Part shown: piece after piece, positions 37,757-45,637 of the stretch
Position numbering within the stretch: position 1 is the first letter of the stretch
Layout: every line of letters begins with the position of its first letter
NCBI RefSeq assembly: GCF_002277025.1
Contig: NZ_NIWD01000005.1
Coordinates: 107,146-171,145, forward strand
DNA from: Sphingopyxis sp. GW247-27LB
GTDB taxonomy: Bacteria; Pseudomonadota; Alphaproteobacteria; Sphingomonadales; Sphingomonadaceae
DNA length: 64,000 nucleotides
Direction of reading: 5' to 3'
Translations under genes and position numbers: made by a program
The notes under the pieces: model-generated
Databases searched by the model: none
What the model was told of the DNA's origin: nothing
What the model saw: only the letters and a program-made list of their open reading frames with translations

Positions 37757-39924
37757 TGATGATGGCGAAGTCCGTCACCGGCACCTTGGCGGCCGCGCTG
37801 GCAATAGCAACCCCCGTCGTAGCAGAGCCTCTCCGCCACTGGACATTGCAGGATCTGCTCAGCATTCCCGAAGTTCGTGCGCTTTCTCTGTCCGCCGACG
37901 GTCGCACCGCGCTGTATGTCGTGCGCGTTGCAGACATGAGAAACGATCGCGTGGTTGCCGTGTTGCGGCGCGTCGAACTCAAGAGTGGCGCGACGCGCGA
38001 CATGCTGCGTGTCCGATGGATCGACCAGCTCCGCCGCATCCCCGGCGAGGATGCGTGGAGTGCCCTGATTGACAAAGGTGATGGCGTGCAGCTCTACCGC
38101 CTTACGGCGGACGGCACGATTGCGCCCCTTGTGGTGCATCCCGCGACGGCAATCTTCGGGGATGCGGAAGGGGCGATTTATCCGGGATATGGTCATGCGC
38201 CGCTCGCGACAGGCGTGAGGGCGCATGACTGGTCGCCCGATGGAAAACGGCTGTTTTATGTCGTGCTCGATGCGGCACCGCGTTCCTCCAAGGTTCGTCA
38301 TGGTGAGCAGGTCGTCATTGAGCGTGCGCGACGGCGCGCGCCTGGGACAGCGACCGCGTCGATCTACTTGCGATCGAATGGACAGGATTCGCTCATCGCT
38401 ACACGCCCGCAAAGTGATCTCTCTACATTTTTCGCCCGAAGTTTCGTCCGGTGGAAACCCGGTGCTGTCCTCTTCGACGTGACCGAAGTTGACGCCGCGG
38501 ACCGATCGCACGTGATGACATTGGCATGGTCCTTTAAGGACAAGGACACCCGGGCCGTCGGGTCGTCTGCCGACAGCGCCGAAGCGTTCGGCCCGCACGG
38601 TGGGCAGCTATCGTCAGAAGGCTTTGGAGAGCGCCGTGAACTAGTCGAGACCGTGGCGGGAGGCGAAACGCACAGCTATGGCCGCGTCGCTTTTGCTCTT
38701 GATGGCCGCGCTGTGAGCAGATTCCGTTCTGCGGACGGCAAGCGAACGATCGTGGGCATCCGGACGATCGAAAATCCACGCTTCGGCCTCGCGGTGCTCG
38801 ATGCAAAGAAAATACGCAGGATCGGTGGCGCGCTCAGTCTCAATAATTGCGACTTCACGCCATCGCTGGGCAGGGGCGCGTGCATCGCCCAGAGCCAGAC
38901 GCAACCTCCGACAGTCGTCGAAATCAACGTCGCGTCTGGACAGATCAGACGCATCGCTTCGGTATCGCCGAAGCACGAGCAGCTCGCCCCTTTGCAGATC
39001 GAACCGCGCACGTGGACCAACCGTCATGGCTACAAGGCGACGGGTTACATCGTCTGGCCTCGCGGCTATGATGAAGACCGACACTACCCCGCGATCGTCA
39101 TCACGCACGGAACTGATGCCGACCAGCGCTTCGCCAATCGCGAGAATCAGTGGGAATATCCGGCCCAACTATTCGCCGAGCGGGGCTACGTAGTGTTGCT
39201 CATTAACGATTACAGCGCGCGTGAAAATGCGGAAGTCTGGTCCGCGCGCCAAGCCTGGATAAACGAAACGAAGTCGGTCGCCCCCGAGACGATGCGCCGG
39301 ATGATTTGGCTCAATGGGGTGGCGAGCTATGAAGACGCGGTCATGGAACTTGTCAATGCTGGTGTCATCGATCGCGAGCGGGTCGGAATCGCTGGGTACA
39401 GTAGAGGCTCCCAAATGGTAAATGTCACCATCACCAACTCGACTCTGTTTCGCGCCGCGTCGAGCGGTGACGGCGGCTATCTCGAACCGGCCTTCTACCC
39501 TGACGTTGCCGGTTCTTATGATGCGGTTTTCGGAGGCCCCCCCACCGATCTGGCGGCGTTGGTCCATTATCGCCAGCTGTCGCCATCGCTTCGCGCCGAA
39601 AAGGTTTGCGCAGCTGTACTGCAACAAGTTGCGGCCCCCCTTGTTCCGTCGATCGATTTTCACACCGCGCTTCGGAAGGCCAGCGTCCCCGCGGAGCTCA
39701 GCCTCTATCCGGGCGAGGATGCCGCGTCGGACGAAACACATATCTTCCATATCCCTTCGAACCGTCTCGGCGCCATGCAGGAGAATATCGCCTGGTTCGA
39801 CTATTGGCTCCTCGGCAAGCGGGATTCGACCTCGCCTGTTGCCGATCGCTATACGGTGTGGGACAAGATGCGCGATGAAGCGCAGCCGCGTTGCAATGGG
39901 GCGCGGCTCCCGCTTGAAGGTTAG
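37756..39924 (+). CDS. Lasso peptide isopeptidase (AtxE2-like, S9 family), module 2
   Basis: 722 aa from ATG 37756, whose first base is the last base of the receptor stop (TGATGATGATG); ATGs at 37759 and 37762 are alternatives. Signal peptide ends TPVVAE. The hydrolase domain has GYSRGS (Ser549) and DETHIFHIPSNR (His662). It is collinear with the module 1 enzyme and shares long blocks (HGYKATG, LFAERGYVVLLIND, MVNV), but the propeller-like half is much less alike. It should linearise a lasso peptide in the periplasm, possibly with a different specificity. Confidence 0.85.
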   Translation: MMMAKSVTGTLAAALAIATPVVAEPLRHWTLQDLLSIPEVRALSLSADGRTALYVVRVADMRNDRVVAVLRRVELKSGATRDMLRVRWIDQLRRIPGEDAWSALIDKGDGVQLYRLTADGTIAPLVVHPATAIFGDAEGAIYPGYGHAPLATGVRAHDWSPDGKRLFYVVLDAAPRSSKVRHGEQVVIERARRRAPGTATASIYLRSNGQDSLIATRPQSDLSTFFARSFVRWKPGAVLFDVTEVDAADRSHVMTLAWSFKDKDTRAVGSSADSAEAFGPHGGQLSSEGFGERRELVETVAGGETHSYGRVAFALDGRAVSRFRSADGKRTIVGIRTIENPRFGLAVLDAKKIRRIGGALSLNNCDFTPSLGRGACIAQSQTQPPTVVEINVASGQIRRIASVSPKHEQLAPLQIEPRTWTNRHGYKATGYIVWPRGYDEDRHYPAIVITHGTDADQRFANRENQWEYPAQLFAERGYVVLLINDYSARENAEVWSARQAWINETKSVAPETMRRMIWLNGVASYEDAVMELVNAGVIDRERVGIAGYSRGSQMVNVTITNSTLFRAASSGDGGYLEPAFYPDVAGSYDAVFGGPPTDLAALVHYRQLSPSLRAEKVCAAVLQQVAAPLVPSIDFHTALRKASVPAELSLYPGEDAASDETHIFHIPSNRLGAMQENIAWFDYWLLGKRDSTSPVADRYTVWDKMRDEAQPRCNGARLPLEG

Positions 39925-40369
39925 GACAGATGTGCGTTGCCTTCGTCTTACCAGCACACTCAAGCTTCGGCAGCGGAAAAGCCAAGAGACGCCGATGTCG
40001 GTCGAATTTGCCGGTTCCATGACACTCCAATGAATGGGATGTCCCCATTTCCATCGGCTAATGCGGTGAAGGCAGTTCGGATACTCTCGCTCCTGACGGC
40101 CCCAGTCGATTCTGCGACACCCTCCTTCGTGCCGAAACGTCCGGCACAATTCCGCGCGCGAGAATATGATCTGCGCGTGGCGCCACGCTGGTTAGGCCGA
40201 AAAATAAAGTTGTCACTAAACCAACAACAAAAATGTGACCGAGCTATTGGAAACGCGCGTTGGGATCGCGTACCGGAGCCTTTAGCCAAAGCCTGAACAT
40301 TCGCACCGGAACCCGGTCACGCGCTTTTAAAGAAAGCGCGACAATATAGTGATAAATCTATCTGTTCTT
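39925..40369. other. Gene-free stretch between module 2 and the second luxI
   Basis: About 445 bp. Frames on both strands (for example plus 39937-40296) have low-complexity composition and no ribosome-binding site. I looked for another lasso precursor (Leu-Gly leader, Thr at -2, Gly1/Asp-Glu8-9) and found none. The short inverted repeat CGCGCTTT-TAAAG-AAAGCGCG near 40319-40341 may end luxI transcription. Confidence 0.5.
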
Positions 40370-41077
40370 TCAAGGAGAACTGTAACCGGAATCGGTTATA
40401 TTTCGAGACAGCGCCCTCTTGAACGCCGCCCCATGTTGTCGATGATTGGCTGACGAAATGCACGCCACATGGGCCGCCGCGCACGGTTCCGGTCGGAAGA
40501 GGCGAGACCCGCTCGCTATAAAGTTCGCGCGGGTCGCGGGATCAATTTCGATCCCGAGCACTGTAAATGCCCGTCCGCCATGATCTTGTGTTGAGCCGAG
40601 CCGCCTGCACTTCCAGCCGAAATTGGCAATCCATGATGTGTGTTCGGGGTGCGCGATGATCGTGTAAGTTTGAACCCCGGCTTCGACGGCGAACTTCGCC
40701 AGACCGAACAGCAACATTTCGCGAACTTCACGGTTTCGTTCGCTGCCCTCCGGGAATGACGAACAAATTCGGGTTATCTCCCAGAGGTCGCGCCCCTTCG
40801 GAACAATCCCTTCGACAAGATGCGGACAAGCGGACTCGATCGGAGACGGCCTGATAGTGTGGAGCAGGCGCGCTGAGGCTAGATGCTGATCGTCTTGATC
40901 GACAACGATCAGGTAGGTTGCGTGCCCATCATCGAACTGGTCGACTTCGTAGAGACCGGCCAGGACGGGCAAATTCCAGCCCAGCTCATCGACGAAGTAG
41001 CGCTTGCGCGCCTCGAACATCGAGCGGAGCGCAACATGCTCGCGCGTCCGATTGGAGCGGTCGATCATCTTGAGCAT
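40370..41077 (-). CDS. LuxI-family acyl-homoserine lactone synthase (second copy, no adjacent luxR)
   Basis: 235 aa from ATG 41077; GGGAGG 7 nt upstream. It retains the family set: ARKRYFVDELGWNLP, YEVDQFDD, ASARLLHT and WEITRICSS. It is clearly diverged from the first copy (20009-20632) and has ~28 extra C-terminal residues (AAHVACISSANHRQHG...). No LuxR gene lies beside it; the nearest is the copy at 19079, about 20 kb away. It diverges from a DUF6499/DUF2285 protein across a 197-bp gap, in the style of quorum-controlled ICE transfer genes. Confidence 0.85.
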   Translation of the reverse strand: MLKMIDRSNRTREHVALRSMFEARKRYFVDELGWNLPVLAGLYEVDQFDDGHATYLIVVDQDDQHLASARLLHTIRPSPIESACPHLVEGIVPKGRDLWEITRICSSFPEGSERNREVREMLLFGLAKFAVEAGVQTYTIIAHPEHTSWIANFGWKCRRLGSTQDHGGRAFTVLGIEIDPATRANFIASGSRLFRPEPCAAAHVACISSANHRQHGAAFKRALSRNITDSGYSSP

Positions 41078-41191
41078 GGACTGCCTCCCTTGGCGAAGAA
41101 AGGCATTCCAATTGAACCGGAAAATCGCAGCGCGCTATAGCAAGAAGGGGGGTGTCGGGCCGGCGCGCCAAGCATAGATATTTCGCGCGGT

Positions 41192-41201
41192 GGGGGGGGG
41201 G
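41192..41201. repeat. Ten-G homopolymer in the luxI/DUF2285 divergent promoter region
   Basis: A run of ten G on the plus strand, inside the 197-bp gap between the divergent luxI (start 41077) and the DUF6499/DUF2285 gene. Tracts of this length can vary by slippage and alter promoter spacing. No lux-box-like inverted repeat was found beside it. Confidence 0.6.
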
Positions 41202-41274
41202 CGCTTCGCTGCCTTGCACCGTCTTGTTTCGGAACGCATTCGGCTGACAACTCGGGCGGGCGTGCCTATCCAAA

Positions 41275-42096
41275 TTGCATGGGGTCGCTAAAGCCAAATC
41301 ACGAACTGTCAGAGTGAAGGGGCTGGACGGCGATCCCGGACCGGCACCTCAAGTGCCGGATTGGCTTCTGGCCAGCGAATATGCCCCGTTGCTGTTTGCC
41401 GATCGGCGCAGTTTCGCATGGGAATGGCTCAGGCGCAGCGCGCCCTATCGCGCGGCATGGCGGGATCGGGAAGTTGGTGAGATTGTCCCCTCTGACTTCG
41501 GGCTGATGAGACTCGAGGACCCGGATCTTGCGACGCCATATGCTCGACCAATATGGACGCCGGCGCTTGATCCCAGGGTGCTCCGTAGTAAGGCGGCTGA
41601 CCATCAACCCGCGTCTGAATCCAACCTCCTCGATATCCGAGACCTTGCGGACTATGTGTCGGTCGCCGTCGACGAAACCAATGCGGAACACTGGCTCCTC
41701 TCAGACGGGCATTGGGTGATCAGGCTCGATCTCCACGACGGGACGCTACTCGGTGGCCCGCTGTTTCTGGATTATCAGATCGGAGGTCTAGTGGACACGG
41801 GACCGAAAATCTCCGCGCTGCAGCAACTCGTCGCACTGGCGACCGGCGGCGAATTGCCTACGTCCCTTAAGCCGCGCGAGACCCGGGCGCCGCGGTGGAT
41901 ATTGGAACTGCGAACAGCGGACGCGATCGCCGCGGGAGCGGCCCAGCAAGAGATCGCTCAGGCCTTCTTCGGTTCCGCTGTCGCGCCGGAGCGGTGGCGC
42001 AAAGAAAGCTCACCGTACCGGTCGCGCGTGCAGCGCCTGGTCAAGGCCGCCCAGCGCCGCCTTGCCGACCCGTTATGCGGGCCATGGTTTTCATGA
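41275..42096 (+). CDS. DUF6499/DUF2285 protein (FseA-like activator candidate)
   Basis: 273 aa from TTG 41275 (start uncertain; GTG 41314 possible). N-terminus has the DUF6499 pattern WLLASEYAPLLFADRRSFAWEWLRRSAPYRAAWRDRE; the C-terminus is DUF2285 (AHR-like LRTADAIAAGAAQQEIAQAFFGSAVAPERWRKESSPYRSRVQRLVKAAQRRLAD). In the Mesorhizobium symbiosis ICE, proteins of these two domains, under TraR and AHL control, form the FseA activator of excision. Here one intact ORF carries both domains and sits opposite a luxI and next to the relaxase operon. A role in transfer control is inferred. Confidence 0.7.
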   Translation: MHGVAKAKSRTVRVKGLDGDPGPAPQVPDWLLASEYAPLLFADRRSFAWEWLRRSAPYRAAWRDREVGEIVPSDFGLMRLEDPDLATPYARPIWTPALDPRVLRSKAADHQPASESNLLDIRDLADYVSVAVDETNAEHWLLSDGHWVIRLDLHDGTLLGGPLFLDYQIGGLVDTGPKISALQQLVALATGGELPTSLKPRETRAPRWILELRTADAIAAGAAQQEIAQAFFGSAVAPERWRKESSPYRSRVQRLVKAAQRRLADPLCGPWFS

Positions 42097-42131
42097 GTCC
42101 GGCGCGGCCCCGTGCGGAGCTTCGGTTGTGA

Positions 42132-42695
42132 TCAGAATATCGTCTTCCCAAATCTCTTTTGGAGATGCGCTGCGACGCTCGTCGCATAACGCGCCTGCCG
42201 CCAAGCGGTAGGACTATGATAAACGCCGATCGCTTTCCAATAGTCACCCGTGAGCGCCAGTCCCGAGAGAAAAATCCAGCGCGCCGCCTCGGCATTGAAA
42301 CAGGCATCGTTCTGGAGCCAATGCCGGACATGGGTTTCGGATCGCCGGACAAGCGCCGCAATTTTGGGTACCCACGAACTGTTGATTTGCAGCGGCCCGA
42401 GATCATGAGTGCCATTGCTGTTGACGACAGCGGCGCCGATCCAGCCGCCTTCCTGATCGCGCAAACCCCAAAGCGTACGTTCGAGCCACGGCTTACCATG
42501 GGCTGCGCTGCGAATGCAGCGCGCGATCTCAGCATTGGCCGTCGCGACTGGCGCGCGAGCCATCGCCGGCAGCGAGAAGCCGAACGAGAAGGTGAAGATG
42601 GCCGCCGCCACCCCGGCCCGCAAACCTTGCGAAGCGCGGACCCGGATAGGCGACCTGACGGCTTCGGCTGTCCGTGGAAATCGGAATATGTTCAT
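42132..42695 (-). CDS. Lytic transglycosylase of the transfer system (SLT/VirB1-like)
   Basis: 187 aa. A hydrophobic export segment (residues ~28-46, ending LPAMARA) precedes the SLT domain. Catalytic Glu lies in LRDQEGGWIG; NSNGTHDLGPLQINSSWVP is the standard substrate-groove motif. Such enzymes open peptidoglycan for assembly of the mating channel. Its start overlaps the traI stop by 4 nt, making it the last gene of the RHH-traD-traI operon. Confidence 0.85.
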   Translation of the reverse strand: MNIFRFPRTAEAVRSPIRVRASQGLRAGVAAAIFTFSFGFSLPAMARAPVATANAEIARCIRSAAHGKPWLERTLWGLRDQEGGWIGAAVVNSNGTHDLGPLQINSSWVPKIAALVRRSETHVRHWLQNDACFNAEAARWIFLSGLALTGDYWKAIGVYHSPTAWRQARYATSVAAHLQKRFGKTIF

Positions 42696-45637
42696 CGATC
42701 ATGTCCTTGCTGTCGGGAATGCGGATGTTCGGCGGGCTCGGGAGCGGTCGGTGCCTGCGCGCGCTGGTCCTTCGTCGAGCCGGCGAGAATGCCGTTCAGA
42801 TAGGCATCGAGCTTCGACATGCCGTCTCTCGCGCGGCCCGCGAGCATTTCTGCAAGCGATGGCGGGCGCAGAATCTCGTTCCATTCCCGCTCCCGCTCGG
42901 CCCTTCGCTCGGCGCGATCCGCACGCGTGCTCAGCATCTGCTTTCGCGCCCGGTCGAGACTTTCAGCGAGCCGGGCGCCGCGGATGCGATGGCTATCTCG
43001 CCAGAGCCGCCCGAGGCCTTCAAGCGAGGACGTCTTTTCGCCGGAATACCGCTCGAGCTTTTGCACAAGGCGCTCGAGATCTTCGGTCCAGAGTTTCACG
43101 CCATAGCGAGCGCGCGTGATGGCGGTGTAGTAATTCTGGCCATTGACGAGGCCCGATCCGACCGGGGCAAGGACATAGACTCGGTCATAGGTCTTCGACT
43201 GCGCTGAATAGACCGTCTCGGCATAGCCATGGTCCCAAGTCCGATGAACGGCGAGATCGATCTTCTGCGGCTCGGCGCTCCGGTCCCAGCGAATGGTCGC
43301 GACGGTCCCGTCGAGACACTCGATCGTCCCGCGCTCGGCATTTTTTAGGTCGAGTTCCTTGGTCGCCAGCCGCCACTGAATGCGATCGCCCGCGGCAATA
43401 TCTCGCTCGTCCTCGACGAACACATTGACCTGCGACGCGCGGCCAAGACGGGGATTCCAGAGGATGGTCCGGCCCTTTTCGTCTACAAGACGCACGAGCT
43501 GGCGGCCGCGCGCATCCCGCGCGAGGCCACTGACGCGATACTCTGCCCCGGCGGCGATCCCGAGTCCCGCGTTGTCGCGCGCGAACGTCACTACCTGGCC
43601 GCCCGAGTAAAAGCGGGCAAAATGCTTCTCCTGGTCGGTCATGCCCGACGGAGCGAGAATATCGATCCGTGCGTCTTCGGCCGCGACGGCCCCTTCCCGC
43701 TTCAACACTTCGCGGATCTGCGTGTTGACGATCAGCCTGGTCGCGTTGTCGAGAACGAGGATATTGGTCTTGTCGCGGTTCTCGGGTTTGAGCCGCGTCC
43801 ATTCCGCGACGAGGTTGGCCGCGAGCTTGTCGGCTCCCTCCCCGCTGATGATCTTGTCGAGCGATTGCAGCGACGCGGCATAATCCCCGCTGCGCGCGGT
43901 CGCGACCGCGGTCTTCATCGCGCGGGTTTGCTGCCGGACCGCCTCGGTGAGCTCGACCGTCGGGAGCCCGAGCTTCTGCATCAGCCAGAAGGGTTTGCCC
44001 TGCTCGATCGCTCCGGTCTGCTCGTTGTCGCCGAGGAACAGGACGCGCGCCCCGCTATCGTGGCTGATCTGCAAGATCCGCTGCGCTTGCCGGCTCCCGA
44101 GCTGGCCCGCCTCGTCGACGACCAGGACATGACGGTCGGTGATATCATGCCCTCCGCCGCCCAGCAGCGCGGCGACAGTACGGGAGTCGATGCCTGCGTC
44201 GTGACCCAGCTTCGCCGTCGCCGATGAGGTCGGCGCCAGACCGATGAAAGTCCAGCCGGGATCAGCCGCAGCCTTCAATTCCTTGATGAGAGTCGATTTG
44301 CCCGAGCCGGCGACGCCGTGAACACCCATGACGCGGTCACTGGATATCGCGATCTCGCCGAGCACCTTTCGCTGGTCATCATTGAGAATGCTGCCGCGCA
44401 GCGACGTGTCGATCTGTTCCGGCAATGCCAGCGGAAACCCGTCGCCAAGGCTCAGCGAAATATGCGTCGATAGCGCGATCTCTAGCCGCGCGGCGCGGCG
44501 CGAGGTCCTGCCGCGCGTGAGAATCTGGTCGCCGGTCGGCTCCCTCGTCTTCAGCAGCTTGAGCCGCGCTTCATGTTCCTCGAACAGCGGGCGGACGTCA
44601 CGGAGCCTGACGTCGCCAACATGCGAGGCGAGCCCGGTGCGGATGAGTCGGCCGAGATTATTGACGGCTTCGCGCGTTTCCGACTGTCGCAGCCCGAATA
44701 GGGCGGCACGGCGCGCCGTGGCGGGGTCGGCATCCAGCCGGCTCTCCCCGCGTGCATCGGCGGCCGCGCGGACGGCGTCCAGCTTCGGAGCATGAGTTTT
44801 CGAGCGCTCCGCCCACTGGCCATGGAGCGTGTCGAGATCGACTTTCTGCTTAGCGCGCCGGGTCGCGAAGAAGGAAATCGATCGTTCGGCCTGCCCCTGG
44901 AGACCATGCTCCTTCGCATGCGCATCGATCTGCTCGGCGCGGCGCGACATCGCGTATATAAGATCCTTTGGAACATCGCGGATTTCGAACAGTCCCCTTC
45001 GCGGGTCGAACTCGATCTCGTAGCCAAGCTCGCGCAGGTCGTGCGCGAGTTCGTTGCGATAGATCTGCCCCGTGGTCATCTGCTCGGCGAACATGCCGCG
45101 GGTTTCGAGGCTCACCACCTGCTCGTCGCCGGCATGCCGAGTCATGTTGAAGATCACGACGTGGGTATGGAGATGCGGGTCGAGTTCGCGCGAGGCATGT
45201 TCAGTGAAGCGCGCATAGAGCAGCTGGCCTGTCGTTTCATGCCGGATATTGCCGTCCATACGTCGGCGAAGCTCGGCATGCTCTTCGATCCAGCCGATGG
45301 CGGTGCCGACTGCCCGCTCATGCGCGGCGACGATCCGTTCATCGCCCGTCACCAGCGCCATGATCGACACCGATTTCGGGGCGTTGACCGCAAAATCCCA
45401 CCCCGGATGATGCTGAACCTCGCCGTGGCGGATGCGCCCGAGTTGCTGCTCCTCGACCTTGCCGGCGAGCAACGCCTCGAACGCCTTGCGGTCGACCGGG
45501 CCCGAAAGCCCGAGCCCGGCCGCAATTTTCCCGCCCCACTCCGAGGGTTCGTTCCCGCCCTTGGTGTAATAATCGCCGATCGTATAATAGCGGGCGATAT
45601 TGCCGGGCTTGCCTCCGAGGCGCCGCGGATGGATCAT
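42692..45637 (-). CDS. traI: MobF relaxase-helicase TraI/TrwC
   Basis: 981 aa. The N-terminal relaxase has paired tyrosines at 17-18 and 23-24 (YYTIGDYYTKGG) and the metal triad HLHTH at 155-159. A RecD-like helicase follows with Walker A GVAGSGKST at 441-449 and DEAGQLG downstream. The charged C-terminus (residues ~900-981) is short compared with F TraI (1756 aa), so the size is closer to TrwC of R388. It nicks oriT and unwinds the transferred strand. Overlaps traD by 4 nt and the transglycosylase by 4 nt. Confidence 0.93.
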   Translation of the reverse strand: MIHPRRLGGKPGNIARYYTIGDYYTKGGNEPSEWGGKIAAGLGLSGPVDRKAFEALLAGKVEEQQLGRIRHGEVQHHPGWDFAVNAPKSVSIMALVTGDERIVAAHERAVGTAIGWIEEHAELRRRMDGNIRHETTGQLLYARFTEHASRELDPHLHTHVVIFNMTRHAGDEQVVSLETRGMFAEQMTTGQIYRNELAHDLRELGYEIEFDPRRGLFEIRDVPKDLIYAMSRRAEQIDAHAKEHGLQGQAERSISFFATRRAKQKVDLDTLHGQWAERSKTHAPKLDAVRAAADARGESRLDADPATARRAALFGLRQSETREAVNNLGRLIRTGLASHVGDVRLRDVRPLFEEHEARLKLLKTREPTGDQILTRGRTSRRAARLEIALSTHISLSLGDGFPLALPEQIDTSLRGSILNDDQRKVLGEIAISSDRVMGVHGVAGSGKSTLIKELKAAADPGWTFIGLAPTSSATAKLGHDAGIDSRTVAALLGGGGHDITDRHVLVVDEAGQLGSRQAQRILQISHDSGARVLFLGDNEQTGAIEQGKPFWLMQKLGLPTVELTEAVRQQTRAMKTAVATARSGDYAASLQSLDKIISGEGADKLAANLVAEWTRLKPENRDKTNILVLDNATRLIVNTQIREVLKREGAVAAEDARIDILAPSGMTDQEKHFARFYSGGQVVTFARDNAGLGIAAGAEYRVSGLARDARGRQLVRLVDEKGRTILWNPRLGRASQVNVFVEDERDIAAGDRIQWRLATKELDLKNAERGTIECLDGTVATIRWDRSAEPQKIDLAVHRTWDHGYAETVYSAQSKTYDRVYVLAPVGSGLVNGQNYYTAITRARYGVKLWTEDLERLVQKLERYSGEKTSSLEGLGRLWRDSHRIRGARLAESLDRARKQMLSTRADRAERRAEREREWNEILRPPSLAEMLAGRARDGMSKLDAYLNGILAGSTKDQRAQAPTAPEPAEHPHSRQQGHDR

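Noticed and set aside
39925..40369. Third lasso precursor for module 2
   Set aside because: No frame shows the leader Leu-Gly, -2 Thr and Gly1/acidic 8-9 pattern.
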